NCBI GenBank assembly: GCA_002418205.1 | Contig: DIDP01000011.1 | Coordinates: forward strand, 1-64,000 | Length of the DNA stretch: 64,000 nucleotides | Direction of reading: 5' to 3' | Source: Anaerolineales bacterium UBA5797 | GTDB taxonomy: Bacteria; Chloroflexota; Anaerolineae; Anaerolineales; Villigracilaceae | In this document: piece after piece, positions 8,865 through 18,242 of the stretch | Position numbering within the stretch: position 1 is the stretch's first letter | Layout of the letters: every line of letters begins with the position of its first letter | Program-made: the position numbers and the translations under genes | The notes under the pieces: generated by a model | Databases searched by the model: none | Told to the model about the DNA's origin: nothing | The model's input: the letters and a program-made list of their open reading frames with translations, nothing else

Positions 8865-11800
8865 ATGCCCGATTATTTATTCCGCGGAAACCTTGCCAAG
8901 CTCGACCCGGACGTCTACGAATTGACCCAGCGCGAAGCCGAACGGCAGGCCCGCAAGTTGATATTGATCGCTTCGGAGAGCACCGCCCCAATGGCTACCC
9001 GCGAAGCGCTCGCCTCCGCATTCCAGAACATTTATGCGGAAGGCTACCCCGAAGAAGAGTCGCGTTGGATGACCGAGGAGGAGATCCTCGATTACCCGAT
9101 GCGACTTGCTGATTACCGCCGCAACAGCGACCCGCGCTACTACAAGGGCGTCGAGTACGCGGACGTGGTCGAGGCGCTGGCTCGCCGCCGCGCGGCAGAG
9201 ACCTTCGCCGCGAACGGCGTCACTGCCGACCAGATCTACGTGAACATCCAGGCGCTTTCAGGCGCACCTGCCAATAACGCGGTCTATCATGCGCTGATCA
9301 ACCTCGGCGACACCGTGATGGGACTCAACCTCCTGCACGGCGGACATCTCTCGCATGGTTCATCGGTTAATCGCTCGGGCAAGTTCTTCAACGCGGTGCA
9401 TTACACGATTGATGAAAACGAGAAACTCGATTACGACGCCATCCGCGCGTTGGCGTTGGAGCACAAGCCAAAACTGTTGATCGCGGGCTACTCATCCTAT
9501 TCATGGGTCCCTGATTGGAAGAAGTTCCGCGAGATCGCGGATGAGGTCGGCGCATACTTCCTGGCAGACATTTCGCACATCGGCGGGCTGGTGGCGGCTG
9601 GCGTGATCCCTTCGCCAATAGGATATGCCCATGTGGTCATGTCCACGACTCATAAATCGATTGACGGTCCGCGTGGAGCCGTGCTGTTGACCACGGACGC
9701 CTCGATTGCGAAGAAGATTGACAAAGCCGTCTTCCCCGGCGAACAGGGCGGACCGCACGTCAATGTGTTCGCGGCGTTGGCGCTCACTTTCAAAATGACT
9801 CAAACAAAACAATTCAAGCAATTACAATCCCAAACCGTTAGAAACGCTGCGGCGATGGCAGATCAGTTCACCAAACGCGGACTGCGCGTCCCGTTTGGCG
9901 GCACGGATACACATTTGGTCAACGTCGATTGCACAAGCATCGTCGGTGAAGATGGCACAAGTCTCAGCGGCGATCAGGCTTCGCGCATCCTGGACATCAT
10001 CGGTGTGGTGGCAAATCGCAACACCATCCCTGGTGACAAGAACTCACGTGACCCGAGCGGAATCCGTTTGGGGACGCCGTGGATCACGCAACGCGGTTTC
10101 GATGAGAAGAAGACTCGCCAGCTTGCAGATATCATGGCGGATGTGCTTCTCGCGTGTGTACCGCATAGCGTGGACACCGTCCGCAAGGGAAAACAGCGAC
10201 GCGCAAAATTGGATTTCAAAGTGTTGAACGATGCGCGTTTGAAAGTTAGAAAGTTAGCCGAGTCGGCGGGGATCGATTTTAAATATAAGGCTCATGGATA
10301 CCCTCACTTTTACTATATCGATGATAAGTCAACGACTGGCGTATTCGAGTTGAATGGTCATCGCGTGCGGCAGATGTTGGATTACGCCGTGTCGTCGGAT
10401 TTGTCTGCTTTGGGTGAAGGTGAGTCACAGGCAACATCTATTGCTACGCCCAAAGGTGTTGTCAAAGGCACGCTCACTTGCGTGGACATGGGCGCGTATT
10501 TGCTGCAGGTGCCAGTTGCGAAAGCGGGAGTCGTTGCCACGTGGCTGCGTGACCTGTCTGATGGATATACCTCGTTCAATTTGGATGGAAGCAAGGACTT
10601 CACAACGAAGCGGATGCCTGGTCCTTCGATCGTAGCGGATGCAAAAGCAGATAAACGGATCGGCAAGAAGATGGCAAAAGGCAAAGGGGAGGCAAAGCCC
10701 TGGTATGTTGGAATCAGTTCCACGTCCAAGAAAGAAGCGGGACTGCCGCCCTTTGAGTGGACAGAGGCTGAAGGCGAGTTGAAGAAGACAGCGTTGAATC
10801 AAACGCATCGAGACCTCGGCGGCAGGATGGTCCCCTTTGCTGGTTGGGAAATGCCTGTGCAGTATTCGGGTATCTTCGAGGAGCATCTTGCCACGCGCAA
10901 TGCGGCGGGCTTGTTCGATGTCAGTCACATGGGCGTGTACGATGTGCGCGGTGCGGATGCGGCGTCGTTCCTGGATGCGGTCTGCGGCAATGACTGCGGC
11001 GGGCTCCAGCCTGGCGAGAGCCTTTACACGCATTTCCTGACGCCAGATGCGGATGTGATCGACGATACGCTCGTCTATCGCCGCGGCTGGGATGATTATC
11101 TTGTGGTGGTGAACGCTTCGAACGATGACAAGGATCGGACATGGCTCGAAAGCGTGCGCGATGGAAAGGTGCGGATCGATAACGCGCGTCCGTTCGCGCG
11201 GACGTATGGATACAACGCCGAGATCCGTAACCTACGGGACGCCTCTTCTGGCGATGCCATGCGCGTGGACATCGCCCTGCAGGGACCGCGTTCGCGCGAT
11301 ATTCTGCTGGCGATGGGTGTGGACAGTGAATCACGTGCGCACATCATGAAGTTGAAGCGGACAGAGTTGTGCGATGCGGTTGTCGGTGGTTTTGATTTGA
11401 TCGTTTCGCGCACAGGCTATACGGGTGAGAAGATGGCGTTCGAGTTGTTCGTGCACCCCGAGCGAGCTGTGGACTTTTGGAACGCGGTTTTGAAAGCAGG
11501 CGAGCCGTATGGTGTGAAGCCGATCGGTTTGGGCGCAAGAGATTCGTTGCGCACCGAGGCGGGACTTCCGTTGTATGGTCATGAGATGGGACTCGGCTCG
11601 GGCAAATTTGGCGGTCGTGACTTGGGTGTTGCCGAAGGTGGATTCGGTTCGTATGTGAAAACCTACAAGCCGTGGTTCATTGGTCGCGAGGCGTTCGTGG
11701 CAAGGGAAAAGGAACGCACGGGCGCGGTCATCCGCTTTACTTTCGACGAGCAGCGCGTCCGCATGGCGCACAACGGCGACCCCGTCGTGAACGCAGACGG

Positions 11801-11978
11801 CGAACGCATTGGCTTCGTCACTTCCTGCGCCATTGACGGACAGCGCTTCATCACAGGTCAGGCGTATGTGGACTTGGCGTATACAAAGATGGGCACGCCG
11901 ATCGGTATCCATCAAGGCGGAAATATGGAACGTCCCGCTGGGATGGCGAAGGTGGTGAGTAGGTTCGCGAAGTTGTAA
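8865..11978 (+). CDS. fused serine hydroxymethyltransferase - aminomethyltransferase (GlyA-GcvT)
   Basis: A 1037-aa two-enzyme fusion. Residues 1 to about 475 are a PLP-dependent serine hydroxymethyltransferase, converting serine plus tetrahydrofolate to glycine plus methylene-THF. The Schiff-base lysine is Lys264 in STTHKSIDGPRG, and the signature blocks NIQALSGAPAN, HLSHG and DISHIGGLVAAG are present. Residues from about 630 to 1037 form a complete glycine-cleavage T protein, with the start HRDLGGRMVPFAGWEMPVQY and the folate-site region ALQGPRS and SRTGYTGE. The intervening 150 residues contain FELNGHRVRQMLDYAVSSDL, which resembles a worn copy of the GcvT N-terminal part, and a Lys-rich linker. 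Joining the two enzymes would link the methylene-THF branches of serine and glycine metabolism. AAGGAG precedes the ATG. No gcvH or gcvP is nearby. Confidence 0.9.
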   Translation: MPDYLFRGNLAKLDPDVYELTQREAERQARKLILIASESTAPMATREALASAFQNIYAEGYPEEESRWMTEEEILDYPMRLADYRRNSDPRYYKGVEYADVVEALARRRAAETFAANGVTADQIYVNIQALSGAPANNAVYHALINLGDTVMGLNLLHGGHLSHGSSVNRSGKFFNAVHYTIDENEKLDYDAIRALALEHKPKLLIAGYSSYSWVPDWKKFREIADEVGAYFLADISHIGGLVAAGVIPSPIGYAHVVMSTTHKSIDGPRGAVLLTTDASIAKKIDKAVFPGEQGGPHVNVFAALALTFKMTQTKQFKQLQSQTVRNAAAMADQFTKRGLRVPFGGTDTHLVNVDCTSIVGEDGTSLSGDQASRILDIIGVVANRNTIPGDKNSRDPSGIRLGTPWITQRGFDEKKTRQLADIMADVLLACVPHSVDTVRKGKQRRAKLDFKVLNDARLKVRKLAESAGIDFKYKAHGYPHFYYIDDKSTTGVFELNGHRVRQMLDYAVSSDLSALGEGESQATSIATPKGVVKGTLTCVDMGAYLLQVPVAKAGVVATWLRDLSDGYTSFNLDGSKDFTTKRMPGPSIVADAKADKRIGKKMAKGKGEAKPWYVGISSTSKKEAGLPPFEWTEAEGELKKTALNQTHRDLGGRMVPFAGWEMPVQYSGIFEEHLATRNAAGLFDVSHMGVYDVRGADAASFLDAVCGNDCGGLQPGESLYTHFLTPDADVIDDTLVYRRGWDDYLVVVNASNDDKDRTWLESVRDGKVRIDNARPFARTYGYNAEIRNLRDASSGDAMRVDIALQGPRSRDILLAMGVDSESRAHIMKLKRTELCDAVVGGFDLIVSRTGYTGEKMAFELFVHPERAVDFWNAVLKAGEPYGVKPIGLGARDSLRTEAGLPLYGHEMGLGSGKFGGRDLGVAEGGFGSYVKTYKPWFIGREAFVAREKERTGAVIRFTFDEQRVRMAHNGDPVVNADGERIGFVTSCAIDGQRFITGQAYVDLAYTKMGTPIGIHQGGNMERPAGMAKVVSRFAKL

Positions 11979-12012
11979 ACGGACTCTGTAACGGATAAAC
12001 GGATTTGGAACA

Positions 12013-12046
12013 GATGGAACGGCGGAGGGTGGGACGCCGTTCCATC
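12013..12046 (+). terminator. terminator of the GlyA-GcvT gene
   Basis: A perfect 12-bp stem (12013-12024 with 12035-12046) and a 10-base loop lie 35 bases after the stop codon. The U-tract is weak. Confidence 0.6.
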
Positions 12047-12256
12047 TTCAATAAATGATGTGAACAGTGGATATAGATTGGTTAATTTGCCTGATAGTCG
12101 AGTTCAGTTTTCACGTATAATCAAGATACTCTCGATTCAAGGAGGACAACATGCCAGCATCTACATCTCCAAGTGAAATATTTGTGGCCGATGAAATCAG
12201 CAAGCTTCAAGAGGTGGGAGAACCAGTAAAAGTCTCTTTATCAAATGAACTGGTTT

Positions 12257-14043
12257 GGAGTTGACCCGCTTTGGTGGCTCTTCCGCAAATTTCGTGCTGA
12301 TCGAACACAAAACGATTTTTTGGGGGAATAGCATAAGATGATGGAATGGCATGTATCAAGCTTATTTCACTACCCGAGTTGAATGTCACAGAAGTTCGCA
12401 GGCAGGGGAATCAGATAGAAATTTTCGCTGTTTCTGAATGTGGTAATGCCAGGTGTCCGGATTGCGGGAAAAGTTTCTCACGCGTACACAGCTACTATGA
12501 CAGATCACCAGCCGACTTCCCGGTACCAGCAGGGTGTGTACGTTTACACTTGAGGGTGAAACGTTTTCGCTGTCAGAACAAGGCTTGTTCTCGAGCCACC
12601 TTTGTGGAAGTTTTTCCCGATGTGTTGGAGAGGTATTCTCGTCGGACGGTTCGTTTGCATAAAGCCCAATCCGCCATTGCCTTTGCCCTGGGTGGACAAG
12701 CAGGGAGCCGACTGGCCAACAAACTTCAGATGCCGATCAGTGGCGACACCTTGCTGCGGATGATTCGGAGCACACCGCTCCAATCTTCATTGGAGCCAGA
12801 AGTGATCGGGGTGGATGATTGGGCGAAACGTCGGGGACGGGTATATGGCACGATCCTGGTGAACTTGGAACGTCATCAGGTCATTGATCTGCTTCCCGAT
12901 CGGACGGCAGAAACGCTGGCTCAATGGCCAGGCAGTCATCCTGGGGTGAAAATCGTCGCCCGAGATCGCTCCCTGGAGTATGCTCGCGGCATCTCGGAAG
13001 GCGCACCTCAGGCAATCCAGGTAGCTGACCGTTGACACTTGGTGGTCAATTTGCGAGAAGCTTTACAAAGACTACTGGATCGTCTCCGCCCCGTATTGAA
13101 TGCATTGCTACCTACCACTTTCTCAGCCAAACCCACTGAAATTCCCGTTCTCAGACACCGTCCTCACTCTCCAGCGGCAGAAACGATCCGCCAGGCTGGA
13201 ACACAGCAACGCAAAGCGCTCCATGCAAAAATCCAGCACCTGCAAAACCAAAAACTCCCCATCCGCACGATTGCTCATGAATTGGGCAAGAGCCCTACCA
13301 CCATCTACAAATATCTGGCGATGTCAGAATTTCCCCAGAAAATAGTTCGCAAGCACCTAACCAGCATTCTCGATCCGTATCAGGACTATCTCAATCAACG
13401 TTGGCACGAGGGCTGCCGGAATGCACGCCAGTTGTGGCGTGAAATCCAACAGAGAGGTTATCCTGGTGCTTACCGGCAGGTCTCGCGCTGGGTTTATGAA
13501 CGGCGTCCAACCCCTGCTCCGACCACCCCGAGAAAATACCTACAAGAAGACTCGTACGGCGAACTTGAACTGAATTCGACCAAACCCTCTTTGGCAGAAC
13601 CGGGCTTACCGGTCGCCCGACGTCTGGTCTGGCTATTTCTTCTGCCCGTTGAAAAGTTGGATCAAGAAGAAGTCAAATTACGCCAAAGTTTGCTGAAGCA
13701 TGCAGTGCTCCAGCAAGACTGTCAGTTGGTGCATGATTTCCAACACATGCTACACAAGCGGGAGGCACATCAGTTTACAGACTGGTTGCAAGCCTGTCAG
13801 GCATCCAATATTCCCGAGCTTGTGAACCTGGCGCTGGGCATGAAAAAAGACCAGGAAGCAATCCAGACCGCTCCATCTTCTGAATGGAGTAATGGGCAAA
13901 CAGAAGGTCAGGTCAATCGACTGAAATTGCTCAAAAGGCAAATGTATGGTCGTGCCGGTTTTGACTTGCTTACTGCACGCTTCCTTCGTCCACCATGATT
14001 GAGCACGAAAATTGCGGAAGAGCCACTGAAACGGGGTAATTCC
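12257..14043 (+). mobile_element. ISL3-type insertion sequence
   Basis: About 1.79 kb carrying one transposase. Long imperfect terminal inverted repeats of about 42 bases are present: the left end starts GGAGTTGACCCG, the right end reads GGAATTACCCCG inward, and both share GTGGCTCTTCCGCAA and TTTCGTGCT. The flanks begin ACTGGTTT on the left and ACTGACAG on the right. They share only the first four bases, so a target duplication is suggested but not clean. The outer limits could be a few bases off. Confidence 0.75.
12346..13998 (+). pseudogene. ISL3 family transposase with in-frame TGA
   Basis: Two readings in the same frame (12346-13035 and 13036-13998) together give a full-length ISL3 transposase of about 550 codons. 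The N-terminal zinc-finger region has CPDCGK and CQNKAC. The DDE catalytic residues can be placed at GVDDWAKRRG (first Asp), VARDRSLEYARG (second Asp) and NGQTEGQVNRLKLLKRQMYG (Glu). An internal helix-turn-helix reads IAHELGKSPTTIYKYL. The frame is broken by a single TGA at 13033-13035 in the motif DR-stop-HLVVNL, where relatives have an aromatic residue, often Trp. Everything else is intact, so the mutation appears recent. Without read-through the element cannot move by itself. Confidence 0.85.
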
Positions 14044-14175
14044 ACTGACAGCTTCCATTCTGCACGCTGGGGTTTTGAGTTTCCAAGTCACAAAACTGCT
14101 TATGGCAAACGAAGCGAACCGTGCTATATTGAATATAAAGATCTGCGAAATTGCAGGTATGAAAGAGGAATAGAG

Positions 14176-14568
14176 ATGGCACAAAAACAACAGGACGAGG
14201 AAATGGAACAGCGGAAACAGGTCCGCCAGGAGCTCGAGCAGGAACAGGAACAGAAACATAAAGTGCAGCAGCAGGACCGGCAGGATCTCGAGCAGTTACA
14301 GGAACAGAGGCAAAAACCGCAGCAGGAGCAGCGTCAGGAACTCGAGCAGGAGCAGGAAAAGGAGCGGATTCAGCGGCAGCAGGAACGGCTGAAACTCGAG
14401 AAGGAACAGGAAGAAAAACAGATCCTGCGCAGGCAGGAACGGCTGAAACTCGAGAAGGAACAGGAAGAAAAACAGATCCTGCGCAGACAAGAACAACTGA
14501 GGCTCGAGAAGGAACAGGAGGAAAAGCAAAAGCTGCGCAGGCAGGAGCAGGAAAAGAAGAAGCCATAG
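14176..14568 (+). CDS. Gln/Glu/Lys-rich coiled-coil repeat protein
   Basis: A 130-aa protein composed almost wholly of Gln, Glu, Lys, Arg and Leu, predicted to be one continuous coiled coil. The last part consists of three direct repeats of 18 residues (54 bases: 14380-14433, 14434-14487, 14488-14541) of the pattern QERLKLEKEQEEKQILRR. The start ATG at 14176 is preceded by AGAGGA inside the end of the upstream small gene. No signal peptide or catalytic motif is present. The function is not known. It could be a filament or scaffold protein, or an expanded low-complexity ORF. Because the insertion sequence now splits the upstream partner, expression may depend on a promoter within the element. 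Confidence 0.55.
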   Translation: MAQKQQDEEMEQRKQVRQELEQEQEQKHKVQQQDRQDLEQLQEQRQKPQQEQRQELEQEQEKERIQRQQERLKLEKEQEEKQILRRQERLKLEKEQEEKQILRRQEQLRLEKEQEEKQKLRRQEQEKKKP

Positions 14569-14624
14569 CCGGGCTTTCTCAGGATCCCGCAACCGCCAGC
14601 CGAGGAGGGGGCTTTTCCCTCGCT

Positions 14625-16391
14625 TTAGTTCTCGATCGTGAAATTCAACGTCTCCGGGATCAAGTAACCCTGGTCCCCGGCAGGACCGAACGCCACCGCC
14701 GAGAGTGTGTGGGGGCCGTTGTTATAGAGGGTCGTATCCAGTTGGAACGAGTAACCGAAATTCGGCGCGCCGTCCCTGCCCGGGTAGTCGTTTGCCACGT
14801 CCGGTCGGGGTTCGCCATAGACAGCATCGCCGATATACTCGCCATCGAGATGGATCTCGACCCGGTCAATGGGACCGTCATCGTCAAGCGCCCAGCCATA
14901 GAGGGTGAACGTGCCGGAGATCGTTTCATCGGGAGCCGGGCTGTCCAAAAATCCGAAGGGGACGCTGCTGCTCCCTGCCGCTGACGTTGGCGCTGTCGGA
15001 CATAACGCTTCACTCCCCGGCGCGCAATATTCCACGTTCCCACTGATCATTGTCATCAAGACGTAAGTATCCAATAAAGTTTCGGGTGTCTCTGTCAGTG
15101 GGTTGGCGGAGAGAATGATCAGGTCTGCATATTTGCCCGGTTCGAGCGTGCCAACCTCTGGGTCCCGAAAGAGCGCATACGCCGATTCGCGCGTCATCAT
15201 CGGCAAGGCTTGTTCCGCGGTCAATGTGTTGTCGCGGATCCAATCCTTGCCTTCACAGACTGTCGTGCGGTCATCGTCCGCGAAGTTGCGCGTCACAAAA
15301 CCATAGAGCTCGAGGATGGGGCTGATCGGGCGGATGTACGGGTCGTCCCCGTGCCAGGCGACGTGCAAGCCGGGGTTGGCTTCGAGCAAAGTGTCCCATG
15401 CCCATTCCCACTCGTTGTACGGCGGCGGGGACGGGTTCGCGAAATCAACGCAGGATGGGAATGTGCCGAAGATGGTCGCCACCACGCCGATCTCCCCGTA
15501 ACGCGGCAGGAGGTCGGGACGCAGGATGGCGTTATGCTCGATGCGATGCCGGAAGGTGTTGGGCTGTCCGTCCAATGCGGATTCGATGCCGTCCAGCGCG
15601 GCTTCGATGGCGCGGTCGCCGAGCGCGTGGATCGCGACCTGGTGACCCAGCGATTGCGCCTCAAGGACAACGCCCGCGATCTGGTCGCCGTTTAATAAGA
15701 GGTCGCCCAAGCCCGAGCCGGGCGAGGTCTCATAACTCAACGCCGGACGTTTGCACGAACCGCCATCGGCAAAGATCTTCACGCCGCCGATGCGCAGCAT
15801 CTCACCGGGTTCGCGCGTCGGCGGAACGTCCTTCCACCAATCGCCCACGATATCCCCGCAATTGGTGTTGTAAATAAGATAGAGGCTCGTGCGGATGCGC
15901 AGTTTTCCATCGGCATCGTATTGCCGCATCTCGTTGAGAAAATCCTGCGTGGTGTACAGGTTGCCGAGGGTGGTGATGCCGTTCTCCAGCGCCAGTTGCT
16001 GAATGCCATCCAGGTCCGTGCCGAACTGCCCCGCGTCGTTCAGGAGGTGCGTGTGTGCGTCCACGAAGCCGGGCATAAGGGTACGTCCGCCCAGATGGAC
16101 CATCTTCGTGTGATCGTCCTGGTACGCCGTGATTTCCTGATTGCTTCCCAAGGCGATGATCTTATCCCCGCGGATCGCGATCCCCTGGGCGCGCGGCTGA
16201 TCGGGATTCATGGTCAGGATGACCCCATTGTAAAAGATCACGTCTGCCGCTTCTTCTGCAGAGATTGTCGGCGCAGGCGTGACCGTCTGTATGCCGGGTT
16301 GCGTGGGAAACTGGGTGGGAGGTTCTTGGGTCGTGTTAAGTAGATTACATCCGCTCAACATGAATACGATCAACAGGAAGACGCGTCTCAT
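14625..16391 (-). CDS. secreted lipoprotein amidohydrolase (YtcJ-like) with C-terminal Ig-like domain
   Basis: A 588-aa lipoprotein with lipobox LSGC at residues 12-15 and a short Thr/Pro spacer. The amidohydrolase-3 domain has the HxH metal motif in GFVDAHTHLL, the likely metal-bridging Lys in GGVKIFADGG, and the later ligands in VAIHALGD, HRIEHN and AWHGDDP. It ends with the usual barrel-closing text GTLEPGKYADLIIL. The last 110 residues form a beta-sandwich starting GFLDSPAPDETISG, which is an unusual addition. Members of this group hydrolyse amide or ester bonds of small molecules; the substrate is not predictable. It is transcribed alone. Confidence 0.8.
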   Translation of the reverse strand: MRRVFLLIVFMLSGCNLLNTTQEPPTQFPTQPGIQTVTPAPTISAEEAADVIFYNGVILTMNPDQPRAQGIAIRGDKIIALGSNQEITAYQDDHTKMVHLGGRTLMPGFVDAHTHLLNDAGQFGTDLDGIQQLALENGITTLGNLYTTQDFLNEMRQYDADGKLRIRTSLYLIYNTNCGDIVGDWWKDVPPTREPGEMLRIGGVKIFADGGSCKRPALSYETSPGSGLGDLLLNGDQIAGVVLEAQSLGHQVAIHALGDRAIEAALDGIESALDGQPNTFRHRIEHNAILRPDLLPRYGEIGVVATIFGTFPSCVDFANPSPPPYNEWEWAWDTLLEANPGLHVAWHGDDPYIRPISPILELYGFVTRNFADDDRTTVCEGKDWIRDNTLTAEQALPMMTRESAYALFRDPEVGTLEPGKYADLIILSANPLTETPETLLDTYVLMTMISGNVEYCAPGSEALCPTAPTSAAGSSSVPFGFLDSPAPDETISGTFTLYGWALDDDGPIDRVEIHLDGEYIGDAVYGEPRPDVANDYPGRDGAPNFGYSFQLDTTLYNNGPHTLSAVAFGPAGDQGYLIPETLNFTIEN

Positions 16392-16559
16392 GGCTCTCTC
16401 CTCTTACTAAAGTTGAGATCATTGTAGCATGACTGAAATGCCATCCCAATTCACTTCTCAATGGATGAAGAATTCATGGACGTGGCGGGATTTAATGAGT
16501 TCCTGATGGATCGAACTGCTTCCAGCCTTTTTGAGACTGTAGTATCTGACAAATATACG

Positions 16560-16593
16560 ATTAGTCCTGCTTTGAACCCAAAGCAGGACTAAT
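16560..16593 (-). terminator. terminator of the SLH surface-protein gene
   Basis: A perfect 14-bp stem (16560-16573 with 16580-16593) with a six-base loop lies three bases after the stop codon on the minus strand. Confidence 0.8.
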
Positions 16594-16595
16594 AT

Positions 16596-18242
16596 TCATA
16601 GGCCAAAGATATTTACCAGGAATACTGCCATCTGTGCCCGCGTAACGGGACCATCCGGGCAGAAGTTCCCTCCGCCGCAGCCTCCGGTGATCCCCTCCTT
16701 TGCCAGTTGCTTGACCCAGGCGGCTGCCCAATGGGAGGCTGGCACATCGTTGAACCCGGTGTTGTTTCCCACGGCAGGTGGAACATAGGTGGAACCATAT
16801 CTGGCTTTCAACAGGAAGACCGCCATCTGTGCTCGAGTTACCGGATGATCCGGGCAGAAGTTCCCTCCACCGCAGCCTCCGGTGATCCCTTCCTTGGCAA
16901 ATTGTTTGATCCACGTGGCTGCCCAATATCCGGCCGGAATATCGTTGAACCCGGTGCTGCCTCCCACTGCGGGCGGCGTGTAATCGGCGCCATGAATTCC
17001 TTTGAGCAGGAATATTGCCATCTGTGCCCGGGTGACCACACTATCCGGGCAGTACTTGAGCGGATTGGTATTGCAGCCGCCCGTAATACCTGAAGTATGG
17101 AGTTGTTCGATTTGTGGTCGAGCCCAGTAGGTGTTGGAAACATCGGCAAAGATTGAATCCGGTTCTGCATTGGTGATGATGTTCCCCGCAAGTGTCACAC
17201 CCGCAGTCTGAAGAATGTAGACCGGATTGAAAAGGGTATTGTTCGAGACCTGGACGTTTTGATTCGTCAAGGTTTGCAGGGATACGCTCCGCTTTTCCCC
17301 GCTGGGGACATTGTTGTTGGACATGGTCACGTTCGTAAGAGTCCCGCCCACATTGCTTTCGAATGCTGCGATCCCCGTCCGACAATCCTTGACGATATTG
17401 CCGGATACAAGGATGTCGTGTAATTGTGCTCCCCAGCCCGGGTAGAATTCTTCGCCCAATGCAATGCCAGTTGCCCGATTCCCATCCCGTAGATGCGTCC
17501 CGGTGCAATAGATCAGGTTGTTCCTCACGGTCACGAACGGCGAATTGTCAATGTAAATGTTGACACCGAAATTATCGTAGACGGTGTTGTTTTCCACTGT
17601 CGCTGTCAGACCGCGCGTCACAACGATCCCCTCACCGCAGTTGTCATAGACCGTATTGTTGCGAATGTTCGCGACCTCCGCGTCGGCTTTGATCTTGACC
17701 GCGCTTCCCCATGACGAGGACAAACCGCATGTCCCCACCCCGTTTCGGGTGACATTATCGTGCACTGTATTATTCTCGACCGTAATGTTCCTGCCGATGA
17801 CCAGGATCCCGAAATCCGTAGCTCCCATGACTTCGAATCCGGAAACATTGATGTAAGTGCCACTTATCGTGATCCCGTTCTGTTTGGCACCCTGCATATT
17901 CAGGATGGCTCCATCTCCGGTCACTTTGACCGGCGCGGCTGCCGTACCTGCGGTTGAAATGGTCAGGGTCTCGGTGTATGTTCCCGGCATCACTTGCAAA
18001 GTGTCACCTGCTTTAAGGATCGAAACAGCCTTGGCGAATGTCCTGAATGGCGCCGTGATCGATCCCGGGTTGGAATCGCTGCCGGTCAGGCTGACGTAAT
18101 ATGTATTGGAATTCAGCGTCTGCGATTGATGTTCAGTCTCGAGCGTATCCGACGCGGTGGAAGCCATGGCCGTAAAATTGCCGCCAAGTGTCAGGGCAAG
18201 TACTGCCATGAAACTGATGAAACGGAATGCTGTTTTACTCAC
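16596..18242 (-). CDS. exported parallel beta-helix protein with three SLH domains
   Basis: A 548-aa surface protein. Its signal peptide (SKTAFRFISFMAVLALTLGG) follows a GTG start at 18242 with a good AGGAGA site. The longer reading to 18320 puts polar residues before the signal and is rejected. After a DUF1565-like start (YYVSLTGSDSNPGSITAPF) comes a right-handed beta-helix of many NNTVYDN-type turns, characteristic of polysaccharide-active or adhesive proteins. The C-terminal 200 residues hold three S-layer-homology repeats, each with ITGGC and VTRAQMA(I/V)FLL, which bind cell-wall glycopolymer. No obvious lyase active-site residues were identified. It may display a glycan-binding or depolymerising domain on the cell surface. 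Confidence 0.85.
   Translation of the reverse strand: MSKTAFRFISFMAVLALTLGGNFTAMASTASDTLETEHQSQTLNSNTYYVSLTGSDSNPGSITAPFRTFAKAVSILKAGDTLQVMPGTYTETLTISTAGTAAAPVKVTGDGAILNMQGAKQNGITISGTYINVSGFEVMGATDFGILVIGRNITVENNTVHDNVTRNGVGTCGLSSSWGSAVKIKADAEVANIRNNTVYDNCGEGIVVTRGLTATVENNTVYDNFGVNIYIDNSPFVTVRNNLIYCTGTHLRDGNRATGIALGEEFYPGWGAQLHDILVSGNIVKDCRTGIAAFESNVGGTLTNVTMSNNNVPSGEKRSVSLQTLTNQNVQVSNNTLFNPVYILQTAGVTLAGNIITNAEPDSIFADVSNTYWARPQIEQLHTSGITGGCNTNPLKYCPDSVVTRAQMAIFLLKGIHGADYTPPAVGGSTGFNDIPAGYWAATWIKQFAKEGITGGCGGGNFCPDHPVTRAQMAVFLLKARYGSTYVPPAVGNNTGFNDVPASHWAAAWVKQLAKEGITGGCGGGNFCPDGPVTRAQMAVFLVNIFGL

Larger units (their letters stand above)
12151..14173 (+). pseudogene. small ORF interrupted by the ISL3-type element
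   Basis: A well-formed start (GGAGGA, then ATG at 12151) opens a frame beginning MPASTSPSEIFVADEISKLQ that runs into the insertion sequence. Beyond the right end of the element (from about 14044) an open frame reads TASILHAGVLSFQVTKLL and continues to the stop TAG at 14171-14173. If the element and one copy of the shared ACTG are removed, the two halves join in frame to give a protein of about 75 aa. No family was recognised. The stop lies only two bases before the ATG of the coiled-coil gene, so the two were probably translationally coupled before the insertion. Confidence 0.6.
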
